Counted from the first letter of the stretch, positions 52,819-62,231 are shown. The stretch: 64,000 nucleotides of DNA from Phycisphaerales bacterium (GCA_020847175.1 JADLCM010000003.1:60933-124932); one strand, 5' to 3'. Translations and numbers: made by a program. The notes: generated by a model not told the origin, from the letters alone.

Positions 52819-53355
52819 ATGGCCATGCCCGGCGGCGATCTGCGACTCGCACAAGACCGGTTTGTCGCCGCGTGGGGACAGATGGGCACCGCGTGGGGCA
52901 TCAGCCGCACCATGGCGGAGGTCCACGCGCTCCTGTACATCACGGGGGAGGCGCTCTGCACCGACGACATCATGGCCCGCCTGGAAATCTCGCGGGGCAA
53001 CGCCTCGATGAGCCTTCGCGCCCTGCTGGACTGGGGCATCGTCACGCGCGCGCATAAGCGCGGCGACCGGAAGGAATACTTCCTGGCCGAGCAGGATGTC
53101 TGGGTGATGGCCCGCGCCATCCTCCGCGAGCGCCTCAAGCGCGAGGTTGAGCCGCTCATGGCCGCGATGCACGAGACGCGCGACATGACCCGGGCGTCCC
53201 AGGGGCGGCGCAAGGATTACGACGACCACCATGAACGACTGGACGAACTCCTCGGGCTGTTCGAGGTGATGGAAGTGCTCGTGCAGCGCTTCGTCGGGCC
53301 GGCGGGCGAGGGCTTGCAGGCCGCCGCGACACTTCTGAAGCCGGATGAGCCGTGA
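52819..53355 (+). CDS. GbsR/MarR-like winged-helix regulator
   Basis: A 178-residue transcription factor of the GbsR/MarR type. The HTH is in ITGEALCTDDIMARLEISRGNASMSLRALLDWGIVTR in pieces, followed by the wing KRGDRKEYFLAE. A long helical C-terminal part (HHERLDELLGLFEVMEVLVQRF) would mediate dimerisation. GbsR relatives respond to choline or other small molecules, but no osmoprotectant genes are nearby. The ATG at 52819 is followed by further in-frame ATGs at 52825 and later. The start lies 40 bp after a dyad, and the stop overlaps the next gene by 4 bp. Confidence 0.8.
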   Translation: MAMPGGDLRLAQDRFVAAWGQMGTAWGISRTMAEVHALLYITGEALCTDDIMARLEISRGNASMSLRALLDWGIVTRAHKRGDRKEYFLAEQDVWVMARAILRERLKREVEPLMAAMHETRDMTRASQGRRKDYDDHHERLDELLGLFEVMEVLVQRFVGPAGEGLQAAATLLKPDEP

Positions 53356-53771
53356 GCCCGAAGGGGGCACATCCCGGCCCGTCGGCGCGCGGCGTGCCCC
53401 CAGCGCTCGATGCGCCGCCCGCGTGGACGATTGACCTTCGGGTGCGCATCGCCGATGTGCGGTCGCTTGACCGGCGTGCGCCCAGCGCCCCGGGCGAGCT
53501 TGAGGTTTCGTGGGCAGATGGGCGGCCGGCGCGCGCCCGGGTGCTGGCTGCGGGCCGGAGGCTTGACCTTGACCTGCCGGACTTCGGCGCGACCGAGCCG
53601 GTGGTTGAACCCGCGCCTCGGGGCTGGACCACCGTGCGCCTCGCGCCCGATGCGCTGCTGCTCTTTGATGGTCGCGCGATGCTGCGGTATCTGCGCCTTC
53701 CGGTCCTCGAGGCCCTGGGGCCCGGGCGATGGGGCATCGTCGGCGCGGCGGCGCGGTTCAGCTCGATATGA
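53352..53771 (+). CDS. Hypothetical protein coupled to the GbsR-like regulator
   Basis: A 139-residue protein starting at GTG 53352 that overlaps the regulator stop codon, so translation is coupled. It has a Pro/Ala-rich N-terminus (about 25 residues) and a beta-rich remainder with WTIDLRVRIADVRSL and WTTVRLAPDALLLFDGRAML. No family recognised. Its ending (RWGIVGAAARFSSI) and codon use resemble real genes here. Two readings are possible: a ligand-binding partner of the regulator, or a small unrelated domain. Confidence 0.55.
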   Translation: MSPKGAHPGPSARGVPPALDAPPAWTIDLRVRIADVRSLDRRAPSAPGELEVSWADGRPARARVLAAGRRLDLDLPDFGATEPVVEPAPRGWTTVRLAPDALLLFDGRAMLRYLRLPVLEALGPGRWGIVGAAARFSSI

Positions 53772-53814
53772 ACTCGTGAGAGGGGCACGCACCATCCGAA
53801 GCGCCCGCGCGCGA

Positions 53815-54462
53815 TCAGGCTCTGGCGCGCGCCGGCACGCGGTTCACGACCGCCGCAAGGATCTCTTCGGGCTCGCTCATGCGCCCTTCGCCGACATGGC
53901 GGCAGGCCTGCCACCCGCTCGCGGGGCCGATGACATCGAAGCCGTCGTCGCGCAGCTGACGCACGTTGCGCTGCGTGCTGGGCTGCGCCCACATCACCGA
54001 GTTCATGGCGGGCGCGAGGAGCACCGGGGTCCGGCGCCGGTCGACGGCGCTCAGGATGAGCGTCACCACGTCGTCGGTGCGCCCGGTGGCAAGGCGGGCG
54101 AGGCAGTCCATCGTGCACGGGGCGACGAGGGCGAGGTCGCAGGCGGTGGCCAGCGAGATGTGCTGCGGGTCCAGGCTCTCCACGTGCTCCCAGGCGCTCG
54201 TGTACACATGGCGCGCTGACAACGCCTGAAAAGTGAGCGGCTGCACGAACCTCGTGGCCGATTCGGTCATGGCGACGGTCACCGCGGCGCCGGCCTGGGC
54301 GAGGCGGCTCACGACGGTGCACGTCTTGTAGGCCGCGATGCCCCCGGTCACGCCCACGAAGATCCGTGCGCCGCGCACGGCATCAAGAGCGCCGGGCGCG
54401 GGGCATGACGGCGCGCCGGGGTCGCGCTGGGGGGTGCCTGGTTCGGGGCGGGAATCGCTCAT
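53815..54462 (-). CDS. coaC: Phosphopantothenoylcysteine decarboxylase (CoaC)
   Basis: A 215-residue flavoprotein of the CoaC/PPCDC family, which decarboxylates 4'-phosphopantothenoylcysteine in coenzyme A synthesis. The FMN loop GVTGGIAAYK is near residues 37-46, the catalytic His in DPQHISLATACD (about residue 100), the PAMN motif in LLAPAMNSVMWAQP, and the active-site Cys region ASGWQACRHVGEGRMSEPEEI. An N-terminal Pro-rich segment of about 25 residues is extra. It is not fused to CoaB, so the synthetase half must lie elsewhere. It is downstream of rpoZ in the same direction. Confidence 0.88.
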   Translation of the reverse strand: MSDSRPEPGTPQRDPGAPSCPAPGALDAVRGARIFVGVTGGIAAYKTCTVVSRLAQAGAAVTVAMTESATRFVQPLTFQALSARHVYTSAWEHVESLDPQHISLATACDLALVAPCTMDCLARLATGRTDDVVTLILSAVDRRRTPVLLAPAMNSVMWAQPSTQRNVRQLRDDGFDVIGPASGWQACRHVGEGRMSEPEEILAAVVNRVPARARA

Positions 54463-54495
54463 GGAGGCGGGCCGCGATGGCCGATGAGCCGGAGG

Positions 54496-54741
54496 TCAAT
54501 CGAACGATTCGGCGGAGGGCGTCACGTTGCGTGCCAGCGCCGCCGATTCGTCGAAGTCGATGGTGATCTTGTCCTGCATGATTTCTTCGATCACCACTTC
54601 GAGGTGCGAGCGACCGTCGCGCTCGACGAGGGGGCGAGCGCCGTCCATGAGTTCGAGCAACCGGCGCTGGATCAGCACGCAGAGCTTGAACCGGCCCCCG
54701 ACCTTGTCCACGATCTCTTCACTCTTGAGGTCTTGAATCAC
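54496..54741 (-). CDS. rpoZ: RNA polymerase omega subunit
   Basis: An 81-residue omega subunit with the family sequence IQDLKSEEIVDKVGGRFKL, then CVLIQRRLLELMDGARPLVE and an EVVIEEIMQDKITIDF ending. It stabilises RNA polymerase by binding beta-prime. The most plausible start is GTG at 54741; a frame open to 55143 has no support. rpoZ immediately upstream of coaC is a widely conserved arrangement, which supports both calls. Confidence 0.78.
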   Translation of the reverse strand: MIQDLKSEEIVDKVGGRFKLCVLIQRRLLELMDGARPLVERDGRSHLEVVIEEIMQDKITIDFDESAALARNVTPSAESFD

Positions 54742-54960
54742 GTCTGGGTTATCCGCTATGATGGTGCAACTCGATGACTCCCCGACCCGTCTGGGGAGCC
54801 CAGCCTCGTGGGACGCCTGATCGGCTCCCGCCCGGCGCGAAGCAAGCGAGTATTCTAGGCCGCCCCGAGGCGCGACAGATGGCCCCGGGCGGCCGGTTCT
54901 CCAAGGCGCGTCCTTGGGACCAGAGGGGCCCCCTCCACCGGGGGGAACAGGACCGCGTGG

Positions 54961-55554
54961 ATGAACGACCGGCGGTGGAACATCGGCGACGCCGTGGTGC
55001 ACGCAAAACGCCCCGAATGGGGCCCGGGTGTTGTCACGGGGGCGACCCCCGCGCTGATCGAAGGCACGCGCTGCCAACGCCTCACCATTCGATTTCAGAG
55101 CGGGGGAATCAGGACGTTGTCCTCCGCCATTGCAGACCTGCACACTTCGGAACTCAAACCCATGACACCTGCGTCGGCACCCGTCGGTTGGCTTGAAGCC
55201 ATGGAGCGCAAGAATCCGGCGGAAGCGCTGGTCGCCATTCCCGAGTCGGCGTCAGACCCCTTCCGCCCGGCCTTGGCCCGCCTCCAGACGACTCTCAACC
55301 TCTACAAGTTCTCGGACCAGGGAGGGTCACTGATCGAATGGGCGAGCGCGCAGACCGGGCTGAGTGATCCGCTCTCGGTGTTCAACCGCCATCAGCTCGA
55401 GGCCGAGTTCCGCACTTTCCGCATGGCCCTCGACCAGCACCTCCGCAAGCTCGCGATGGAACTCCGGCGCTCGGACCCGGCGGGCCTGGCGGCAACGGTC
55501 GCGAAGACCTCTCCCGACATGCAGCGCATGCTGCGCCGCCTCATCGGCGCGTGA
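54961..55554 (+). CDS. DUF3553 domain protein
   Basis: A 197-residue protein. Residues 5-60 match DUF3553: WNIGDAVVHAKRPEWGPGVV, then RLTIRFQSGGIRTLSSAIADL. The domain is a small beta-barrel that also occurs at the ends of UvrD-type helicases. The rest is helical, with FNRHQLEAEFRTFRMAL and LRRSDPAGLAATVAKTSPD. Role unknown. The gene starts 219 bp from the divergent rpoZ start, with no other features in the gap. Confidence 0.75.
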   Translation: MNDRRWNIGDAVVHAKRPEWGPGVVTGATPALIEGTRCQRLTIRFQSGGIRTLSSAIADLHTSELKPMTPASAPVGWLEAMERKNPAEALVAIPESASDPFRPALARLQTTLNLYKFSDQGGSLIEWASAQTGLSDPLSVFNRHQLEAEFRTFRMALDQHLRKLAMELRRSDPAGLAATVAKTSPDMQRMLRRLIGA

Positions 55555-55769
55555 TGCCCGCCGGCGACACGCCCGCGCAGACCCACACCGGGTCAACGGC
55601 GCGTCGGAGCGAACCACGCGGCCAACCGGCCGCCGGGCGGCGCCCGCACAGGTATTTTCGGACGCCTGGAGTTGGCACCGTGAAGCGGGCAACGCGGCGC
55701 GCGAGTTGTTGATGGTCTCTCCATACGCCGCGGCACGCACCGCCGCAGCCCAAAAAGAGGGAGCAGACC

Positions 55770-56057
55770 ATGAACGAGGCGGAGTTCCAGGCAAAGCTGG
55801 GCGAGCTTATCAAGCAGATCGGCGACCTCCCCGAAGGGGACCGGGACCGCCTCGAAAAGCTCGCGGGAGAGACGCGCGAGCGGCACGAGAAGATGCGCAC
55901 GACGATCGCGGGCCTGCAGGAGTCGCTGGACTACCTGCGCCTGAGCGTGAAGTACCTCGTGTTTGACCTGGAAGCCACTCGGCGCGAGAACCAGTACCTT
56001 CGGAAGATGCTTGAGCGCCAGGGCCCCCGCAACCAGGAGCAGGGCGAGGAGGAGTAG
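55770..56057 (+). CDS. Short coiled-coil protein
   Basis: A 95-residue, highly charged, predicted all-helical protein. Residues 35-80 have coiled-coil heptads (SLDYLRLSVKYLVFDLEATR then ENQYLRKML), and the C-terminus is a Gln/Glu-rich tail. No family recognised. It might oligomerise or act as a leucine-zipper-like DNA or protein binder. GAGGGAG precedes the ATG at 55770. The 215 bp upstream shows no other gene. Confidence 0.6.
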   Translation: MNEAEFQAKLGELIKQIGDLPEGDRDRLEKLAGETRERHEKMRTTIAGLQESLDYLRLSVKYLVFDLEATRRENQYLRKMLERQGPRNQEQGEEE

Positions 56058-56213
56058 GGCCGAGGCCGCCGAACGGCGCGCACCTGATGGCCGGGCCCGG
56101 GCTCCGCGGCGGCCCGGGCCGGTCGCCGGGCGCGCGGGCCGCGTCCACACCGGGCTGCGGCGCGCGCAGTGAATGGGCGAGGTGCCCCGGCCGGCGCTCG
56201 ACGTGATTCGGGA

Positions 56214-57377
56214 CTACGCGGCCTCGGCGGGCACTTCGACGCGTCGGCACGCGGCGATGAGCACGCGGAGCATGTCGCGCGAGTCCGCGACGCTGTTTGA
56301 CGCCCCGAGAGCCGTGGCCGCTCTGTCAGCCATCGTGCCCAACTCCTTGAAACCCCGGGCCGGCGAGCTGCAATGAACCTCAAGGCAGAGCGCGCGGCAC
56401 GTGGCGGCATCGTTGCTCGACATTGCCTGGTCGATTCGATCGGCCAGCCCGCGCAGTTCGCGGACGAAATCCGCGACTTGCCGCAGGGCCGGATCGCCCT
56501 TGCTGAGCGTGCATCGCAGAAGGGTGTTTGGCTTCTCGGCGATGAGAAACTCGCCCAGAGCCCGGAGGAGGACGTCCTGATTCAGCGGCTTGCTGAGGAA
56601 GCCGTTGGCGCGCGCTCGAAGCACGCGCAAGCGAGTCGCGGTGCTGGTATCGCTGGTCGTCATGATGACGGGAGTGAGGTCGCCCGCATTACGGATCCGG
56701 GTGATAAAGTCGGCACCCGTGGTTTCTCCGAGGGAGTAGTCGATGAGGATGATGTCACACCCCTCCCCGATGAACAGCTCGCCCTGTTCGAGCGTGAGCG
56801 CCGATCGGACGCGAAGGCTCGTTTCACGGAGGAAGTGCTGAACCATCTTCTGCACATGCTCGGAGGTGTCGACGACAACCAGGCAGCCGCGCAGATCCGA
56901 AGGTGTGACGCGTTCGAGGCTGAAGCAATCGGCGAACGGGTCAAGGGGTACATAGTCACGGATGTTGATTGACTTGGTGAACCGTATGCCGATCTCGTGA
57001 ATGACGCCCCGTCGATGCTGACAGCGGACCACCGTTCCTTCGACCACGGTGGGACCGCTGGTGAGATGCGGCAGCACGACAGCACACTTGCTCTGGGCGT
57101 GCATGAACGCATTATGGAGGATCGCCATGCCACCGCGCGAGAGGTTGCGGCATACCACGCGGATGACGGTCTCCTGACCCCCAGGATGGCGGACCTTGAG
57201 AAAGACCCGGTCGATTCGGTGTGGCCAGCGCACAAACTGGCGTTTGGCATTCTCGCCGCCTTCGTCCGAGCTGTCGAGCTCTTGAAGGAGGGATTCGAGC
57301 GGACGGCCCGCAAGGCCGATGCTGTTCGTGCGGCCTGAAACATCGTCATTGCGACTACTGCTGGCGTTGGTCGACAT
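56214..57377 (-). CDS. PilZ-receiver response regulator
   Basis: A protein of about 387 residues with a disordered N-terminus, a PilZ domain (about 45-140), a receiver domain (about 165-285) and a helical C-terminal domain. The PilZ motifs for cyclic-di-GMP, RQFVR (RxxxR) and NLSRGG (D/NxSxxG), are intact. The receiver keeps the phosphoacceptor Asp in IILIDYSLG, the Thr in IMTTS and the Lys in FLSKPL. The C-terminal domain only loosely resembles Hpt. The start at 57377 has AGAGGG upstream; the frame is open to 57479. It lies 114 bp after a degenerate paralogue and probably links phosphorelay and c-di-GMP signals. Confidence 0.75.
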   Translation of the reverse strand: MSTNASSSRNDDVSGRTNSIGLAGRPLESLLQELDSSDEGGENAKRQFVRWPHRIDRVFLKVRHPGGQETVIRVVCRNLSRGGMAILHNAFMHAQSKCAVVLPHLTSGPTVVEGTVVRCQHRRGVIHEIGIRFTKSINIRDYVPLDPFADCFSLERVTPSDLRGCLVVVDTSEHVQKMVQHFLRETSLRVRSALTLEQGELFIGEGCDIILIDYSLGETTGADFITRIRNAGDLTPVIMTTSDTSTATRLRVLRARANGFLSKPLNQDVLLRALGEFLIAEKPNTLLRCTLSKGDPALRQVADFVRELRGLADRIDQAMSSNDAATCRALCLEVHCSSPARGFKELGTMADRAATALGASNSVADSRDMLRVLIAACRRVEVPAEAA

Positions 57378-57491
57378 TCGCGGTGCCCTCTGGGCGGCCA
57401 TCCGTTGGGATCGGACATCGCTCGCGACCTCGCTGATCAAACCTTCCGCTGGGGGTGGCAATGAGGTCGCTATGATCATCCCAAAGCGAGA

Positions 57492-58631
57492 TCACGCGGC
57501 TTTTCGGACCTCCGATTTCATCACATCCAGGATATCCCCGAGTTCCTGCAGCGCGTCCGCTGACTCTTCAATACTCATGGTCTGTCCGAGGGCTTCGGCG
57601 ACGGCGCCCGCCGCGCGGGTGAGGTCGCTGAGACCCATGGCGGGAGCGGCATCACGGAGCTTCAGTGCCATCCCGTGGGTTCGTAGCACGTCGCCGGTCG
57701 CGGCGCACTCGAGGGTGCGCTCCGTCTGGAGAATCAGATCCGCAAGTCGGCCCTCGTTGGCATTCGACGCCTTGTCCTTGGCCTTGGTGGGAATGTCCAG
57801 GAGTGTCATGGGGAGATGTTCGGTGAGTTCGTAGAGAATGGCCTCGGAAGGGGCGGGTCGAGGCAGCACGGAGACCCCCTGCGAGGACGCCTGGTCCGTC
57901 CGGAAGTCGGTGCCCTGCGGGCAGAGCATGACAATCGGGACCTCGACGCCGGCGGCACGGAGCAGCAAGATCGCATCAATCGGGCGCATGTCGGTGATCT
58001 CGGCGGAGATGAGTACCGCCGCTGCATCCTGCTGCGCAAGCCTGACCCCTTCTCTCGCCGTCACCGTGCAGACGAGATCAATGCAGGTCTCGCTGAGTTC
58101 GCGCCTGACTTGGCCGGTCCAGAATTCTGACGGGTCGATGTAGACAACGCGCCCTCGCAGATTGGTAAGATTGGCTGCGTGGAGAGCCATGGGCGCCTCG
58201 CCAGCTGCTTGGGCAACATACTTGCGGATTTCGATGGGCGCGTCGAAGCGGATACTCGCCTCGTACACGGATCCAATACGGCGAACGCACCTGGCGACCC
58301 ATCCGGGCACGATGGTCTGAACGTTGTTGACGCTCTGCAGCATGACGTGACACTTCGAGCCGAGACCGAGGAGCGCGTCGTGAAAAACTCTCACCTCCGC
58401 TGCCGAGAGGTCACGCGGCGCGAGGCGCATGGTCGCTTCACCCTCGGTCGCGTATGTCACGCGGACGGTCAGGCTCTGGCCGCCCAGAGGCCAGCGTGCG
58501 ACGGCGTGGCTTGAGGCGCCCTTTTCACGGTCGTCCTGCTCTGCAATCCGCTTGCGGATCGCGTGAAGCTCGCTCGGCGCGAGGTTGAGCGAGTTGGGCG
58601 AGCCTGCCGCGTTGGAAGCCGGTTCGGCCAT
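57492..58631 (-). CDS. Degenerate PilZ-receiver paralogue
   Basis: A 379-residue protein with the same domain order as its downstream neighbour but with the active residues replaced. The RxxxR of the PilZ domain reads HAVAR, and the NxSxxG motif is DLSAAEV, so c-di-GMP binding is probably lost. The receiver has SAEITD in place of the phospho-Asp loop, MLCP where the Thr should be and PRPA for the SKP motif. It may be a partner or decoy of the active copy. GGGGGAG lies about 9 bp before the start at 58631. Function inferred from the pairing only. Confidence 0.75.
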   Translation of the reverse strand: MAEPASNAAGSPNSLNLAPSELHAIRKRIAEQDDREKGASSHAVARWPLGGQSLTVRVTYATEGEATMRLAPRDLSAAEVRVFHDALLGLGSKCHVMLQSVNNVQTIVPGWVARCVRRIGSVYEASIRFDAPIEIRKYVAQAAGEAPMALHAANLTNLRGRVVYIDPSEFWTGQVRRELSETCIDLVCTVTAREGVRLAQQDAAAVLISAEITDMRPIDAILLLRAAGVEVPIVMLCPQGTDFRTDQASSQGVSVLPRPAPSEAILYELTEHLPMTLLDIPTKAKDKASNANEGRLADLILQTERTLECAATGDVLRTHGMALKLRDAAPAMGLSDLTRAAGAVAEALGQTMSIEESADALQELGDILDVMKSEVRKAA

Positions 58632-58967
58632 CGATGACACTCCCCCGTGTTCCCACGAGAGCGTGAGTTCGTCCTTCCAGCGAATACCCTTGAGTTCTGA
58701 ACACAAGAATGTCCATTTCGGCACGCGGAAGGAAGAACTCCGCGGCAGCCTCCCTCAACCCCGTGGTATCCCTAAGCATGAGCACGATGCGTTCGGCTCG
58801 TGTTTTGGTCCCGATAGGTAGGCTTCGTCCTCGGGCGAGCAGACACCCGCTTCCGTGTGTGGAGCCCGTCGCAAGACCACGGTGATGCGGGAGTCAAGGA
58901 CCGAATCGTCCGATCCAGAAGGAGGGGGCGGACGTACCCCGAGTGCGAACCTGGGAGGAGTTGGACC
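58632..58967. other. Divergent intergenic region with no gene seen
   Basis: A 336-bp region between the PilZ paralogue and glmS. It must carry promoters for both. The ribosome binding site of glmS, GGGAGGAG, lies at 58952-58959. I see no glmS ribozyme-like sequence, and no other conserved element. Confidence 0.5.
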
Positions 58968-60797
58968 ATGTGCGGAATTGTCGCGTACCTCGGCGGGCGT
59001 CGCTGCGAGCCGATTCTGATCGAGGGTCTCAAGCGGCTTGAGTACCGCGGGTATGACTCCGCCGGGCTGGCAGTGCTCTCGCCCAAGGGCCTTCGAATCG
59101 AGCGCGCCGTGGGGCGCGTCGCGAACCTCGAAGACAAGCTGGAACGCCTGGGCGGCCTCGACGGCGCCTTGGGCATGGCGCACACGCGCTGGGCGACGCA
59201 CGGCGGCGTGACCGAGGCCAACGCCCACCCGCACCGCGATGACCGCTCGGGCATCTGCCTGGTGCACAACGGGATCATCGAAAACTACGCCGCCCTGCGC
59301 ACATACCTGGAGGAGAAGGGCCACAAGTTCCATTCCGAGACGGACACCGAAGTGCTCGCGATGCTCGTGGGCGAGCTTTACGAGGGGGACCTGGAGCACG
59401 CGGTGCAGGCGGCGCTGCGCGAGGTCACGGGCGCCTACGCGATCTGCGTGATCTGCGAGAAGGAGCCCGGGGTGCTGGTGTGCGCCCGCAAGGGCTCGCC
59501 CCTGATCGTGGGTGTGGGGAGCGGGGAGTACGTGGTCGCGAGCGACCCGTCGGCCATCGTCGCGCACACGACGCAGGCGGTGACCCTGGACGACTACAAC
59601 GTGGTGAAGATCACGCGCGAGGGGTTCCGGTCGAGCACGATTCACGATGTCGATGTGACGCCGAAGGTGATGCAGCTGGAGCTGGATCTCGAACAGATCG
59701 AGCTTGGCTCGTACTCGCACTTCATGCAGAAGGAGATCTTTGAGCAGCCCAAGGCCCTGCGCAACACGCTGCGCGGGCGCGTGGACCTTGACGAGGGCAA
59801 GGTGGTGCTGGGCGGGCTCTCGAACTTCGGCAAGGACCTGGTGCGGGCGCGCCGCGTGCTGCTCACGGGGCAGGGCACGGCGCTGCACGCCGCCATGATC
59901 GGGCGGTACCTGATGGAGGACGTGGGCAAGGTGCCCGCGACGGCGGAGTACGCGAGCGAGTTCCGCTATCGCAACCCGCTGATCGAAGAGGGCACAGTGG
60001 TGGTCGCGGTGAGCCAATCGGGCGAGACCGCGGACACGCTGGCGGCGCTCACCGAGGCGAAGGACCGGGGCGCGCTCGCGCTGGGCGTCGTGAACGTGGT
60101 CGGCTCGACCATCTCGCGCGAGACTGACGCGGGCGTCTATCTCCGCGTCGGGCCCGAGATCGGAGTCGCCAGCACCAAGGCCTTCACGGGGCAGGTGATG
60201 GTGCTCACGCTCATCTCGATGTTCCTGGGTCGCCGGCGCTCGCTCAGCGGCGAGCGCGGCCAGATGCTCATCGAAGAACTCCAGAAGCTGCCGGACAAGA
60301 TCGAGCGCGTGCTGGAGCAGGACCGCACCATCCGGCGCGTCACCGAGCGCTACATCGAGCGCAACAACTGGCTCTTCCTCGGGCGCGGGTACAACTACCC
60401 GGTCGCGATGGAGGGGGCCCTCAAGCTCAAGGAAATCTCGTACATTCACGCCGAGGGCATGCCCGCGGCGGAGATGAAGCACGGGCCGATCGCGCTCATT
60501 GACCAGGGGATGCCGGCGGTGTTCGTCGCGAACAAGGGGCCCCAGTACGAAAAGGTCATGTCGAACATCGCCGAAGTCCGGGCCCGCGGCGGGCACGTCA
60601 TCGCCGTGGCGACCGAGGGCGATGAGCACATCAAGACCGTCGCGCAGGATGTGCTCTATGTGCCCGACTGCCCCGACTGCCTCTCCCCGATTCTCACCGT
60701 GGTGCCCCTGCAACTCATGGCCTACCACGCCGCGGTGCTGCGCGGGCACGATGTGGACAAGCCCCGCAACCTCGCCAAGAGCGTGACGGTGGAGTAG
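58968..60797 (+). CDS. glmS: Glucosamine-6-phosphate synthase (isomerising)
   Basis: A 609-residue enzyme that makes glucosamine-6-phosphate from fructose-6-phosphate and glutamine, feeding peptidoglycan or LPS synthesis. The mature N-terminal Cys (MCGIVAYLGG) is the nucleophile of the glutaminase domain, with AHTRWATHGGV and CLVHNGIIENY. Two SIS domains follow (about 285-425 and 455-600) with GQGTALHAAMIGRY, VAVSQSGETADTLAAL and GRGYNYPVAMEGALKLKEI, ending in KPRNLAKSVTVE. The start at 58968 puts Cys at position 2, as it must be. The frame open to 58857 is not used. Confidence 0.96.
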   Translation: MCGIVAYLGGRRCEPILIEGLKRLEYRGYDSAGLAVLSPKGLRIERAVGRVANLEDKLERLGGLDGALGMAHTRWATHGGVTEANAHPHRDDRSGICLVHNGIIENYAALRTYLEEKGHKFHSETDTEVLAMLVGELYEGDLEHAVQAALREVTGAYAICVICEKEPGVLVCARKGSPLIVGVGSGEYVVASDPSAIVAHTTQAVTLDDYNVVKITREGFRSSTIHDVDVTPKVMQLELDLEQIELGSYSHFMQKEIFEQPKALRNTLRGRVDLDEGKVVLGGLSNFGKDLVRARRVLLTGQGTALHAAMIGRYLMEDVGKVPATAEYASEFRYRNPLIEEGTVVVAVSQSGETADTLAALTEAKDRGALALGVVNVVGSTISRETDAGVYLRVGPEIGVASTKAFTGQVMVLTLISMFLGRRRSLSGERGQMLIEELQKLPDKIERVLEQDRTIRRVTERYIERNNWLFLGRGYNYPVAMEGALKLKEISYIHAEGMPAAEMKHGPIALIDQGMPAVFVANKGPQYEKVMSNIAEVRARGGHVIAVATEGDEHIKTVAQDVLYVPDCPDCLSPILTVVPLQLMAYHAAVLRGHDVDKPRNLAKSVTVE

Positions 60798-60877
60798 CCC
60801 GCGGCGCACCCGGGCCTTGCCCCGGGGCGCCCTGCACGCCATGTTGCATCGCGCCGCGTGAAGGGCGCGCCGGTCGG

Positions 60878-62125
60878 CTATGCGCACACCGAGTCAAACA
60901 ACCCAGTCTCCCCACCGGGCCGACGGAATGCGGATTCGTTCAGAGGAGGGGGCGGGCGGTCCAGGCCGCAGCGGTGCGCAAAGATGCGAAATGTGGAGCG
61001 GATGTGCTCGGCGACCGGCCCTTCACCCTTCATGCGGGTTCCCGGGCGGGAGTCGTTGAGTTCGCCTCCCCGGCATTGGCGGACGAGGCTCAGGACATGA
61101 TCTGCCCGGTCGGGAAAGCGCCGTCGCAACCAGTCAACGAAGACTTCACGCACATCATGCGGCAGGCGCAGGAGCACCCAACCCGCGCCGGAGGCGCCGG
61201 CCTCGGAGGCGGCCCGCAGAATCGCCGGGACCTCGCGGTCGTTGAGGCCGGGGATCACGGGCGCGATCATGACCGTGACGGGGATCCCGGAACGGGCGAG
61301 CGCTTCCACCGCCCCAAGGCGGGCACGCGGGCTTGACGCCCGGGGTTCCATGGCGCTCGCGAGCGCGTTGTCGAGCGTTGTGAGGCTGATGAGCGCGCGC
61401 GCCGCGCCGTGGCGGGCGAGCGCGCCGAGCAGGTCTGCGTCGCGCTCGATGAGTGCGCTCTTGGTGATGACGGACACGGCCTGGCGTGCTTCCGCCATGA
61501 CCTCGAGACAGCCGCGCGTGATCGCAAGTTCGCGTTCGACGGGTTGGTACGGGTCGGTCACGCCGCTCATGGAGATGGCTTCACCCTTCCATGCGGGGCG
61601 GGCGAGCGCGCGTGCGAGCAGACGGGGCGCCTCGCGCTTGGCGAAGATGCGGGTTTCAAAGTCAAGGCCGGACGAGAGCCCGAAATAGGCGTGAGTCGGG
61701 CGGGCGTAGCAGTAGGCGCACCCGTGCTCGCAGCCGCGATAGGGGTTGAGCGTCCAGCGGAAGGGAAGATCCGGCACGTCGATCGCGTTGATGATGGTGC
61801 GTGAATCGTCCTCGTAGACCTGGGTCAGCGCCTGGCGGCCGTCCGGGTGGACGCCGTGGCACAAGTTGAGGTGTTCTGCGTGAACGGTGAGGCGGATTGG
61901 TTCGAAGCGGCCGACGGGATTGACGCCGGCGCCGCGGCCGCGGACGGGACCATCGGGAAGTGTGAAGGCGGGTTCGGTGTCATCGTTCGACGGCGGGACT
62001 TCGGCGCGGGTAGCGGCATGTGGCGGCGTGAAAGCGCACTTCGTGGCCGCGCGTGCAATCGAGACGGGCGTCGACGGGCCGGGGCTTGAGCCGGAGTGTG
62101 GACGTGAGAATGGCGGCGGATCCAT
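60878..62125 (-). CDS. Radical SAM protein, SPL/PA0069-like
   Basis: A 415-residue radical SAM enzyme with the cluster-binding CEHGCAYC (CxxxCxxC) near residue 133 and the family context NPYRGCEHGCAYCYARPTH. FAKREAPRLLARAL, SGVTDPYQPVERELAITRG and VMIAPVIPGLND belong to the PA0069-like branch, related to spore photoproduct lyase. It cleaves SAM to start a radical reaction; the substrate is not known. The N-terminal 75 residues are Pro-rich and poorly conserved. The ATG at 62125 lies about 10 bp after TATGAT on the same strand, so the mRNA may be nearly leaderless. Confidence 0.85.
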   Translation of the reverse strand: MDPPPFSRPHSGSSPGPSTPVSIARAATKCAFTPPHAATRAEVPPSNDDTEPAFTLPDGPVRGRGAGVNPVGRFEPIRLTVHAEHLNLCHGVHPDGRQALTQVYEDDSRTIINAIDVPDLPFRWTLNPYRGCEHGCAYCYARPTHAYFGLSSGLDFETRIFAKREAPRLLARALARPAWKGEAISMSGVTDPYQPVERELAITRGCLEVMAEARQAVSVITKSALIERDADLLGALARHGAARALISLTTLDNALASAMEPRASSPRARLGAVEALARSGIPVTVMIAPVIPGLNDREVPAILRAASEAGASGAGWVLLRLPHDVREVFVDWLRRRFPDRADHVLSLVRQCRGGELNDSRPGTRMKGEGPVAEHIRSTFRIFAHRCGLDRPPPPLNESAFRRPGGETGLFDSVCA

Positions 62126-62231
62126 ACCCTATCATATACCAAACTACCCACTGCACCAAGCGGGAAATCGATGAATCGTGAGAGTTTTTGCGCGCGCGGC
62201 TTGGGCGAGCGGCCCAACTCGGCGCGGAGCC

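Noticed and set aside
58632..58967. glmS ribozyme upstream of glmS
   Set aside because: No glmS ribozyme core pattern was recognisable, and this regulator is essentially a Firmicutes feature.
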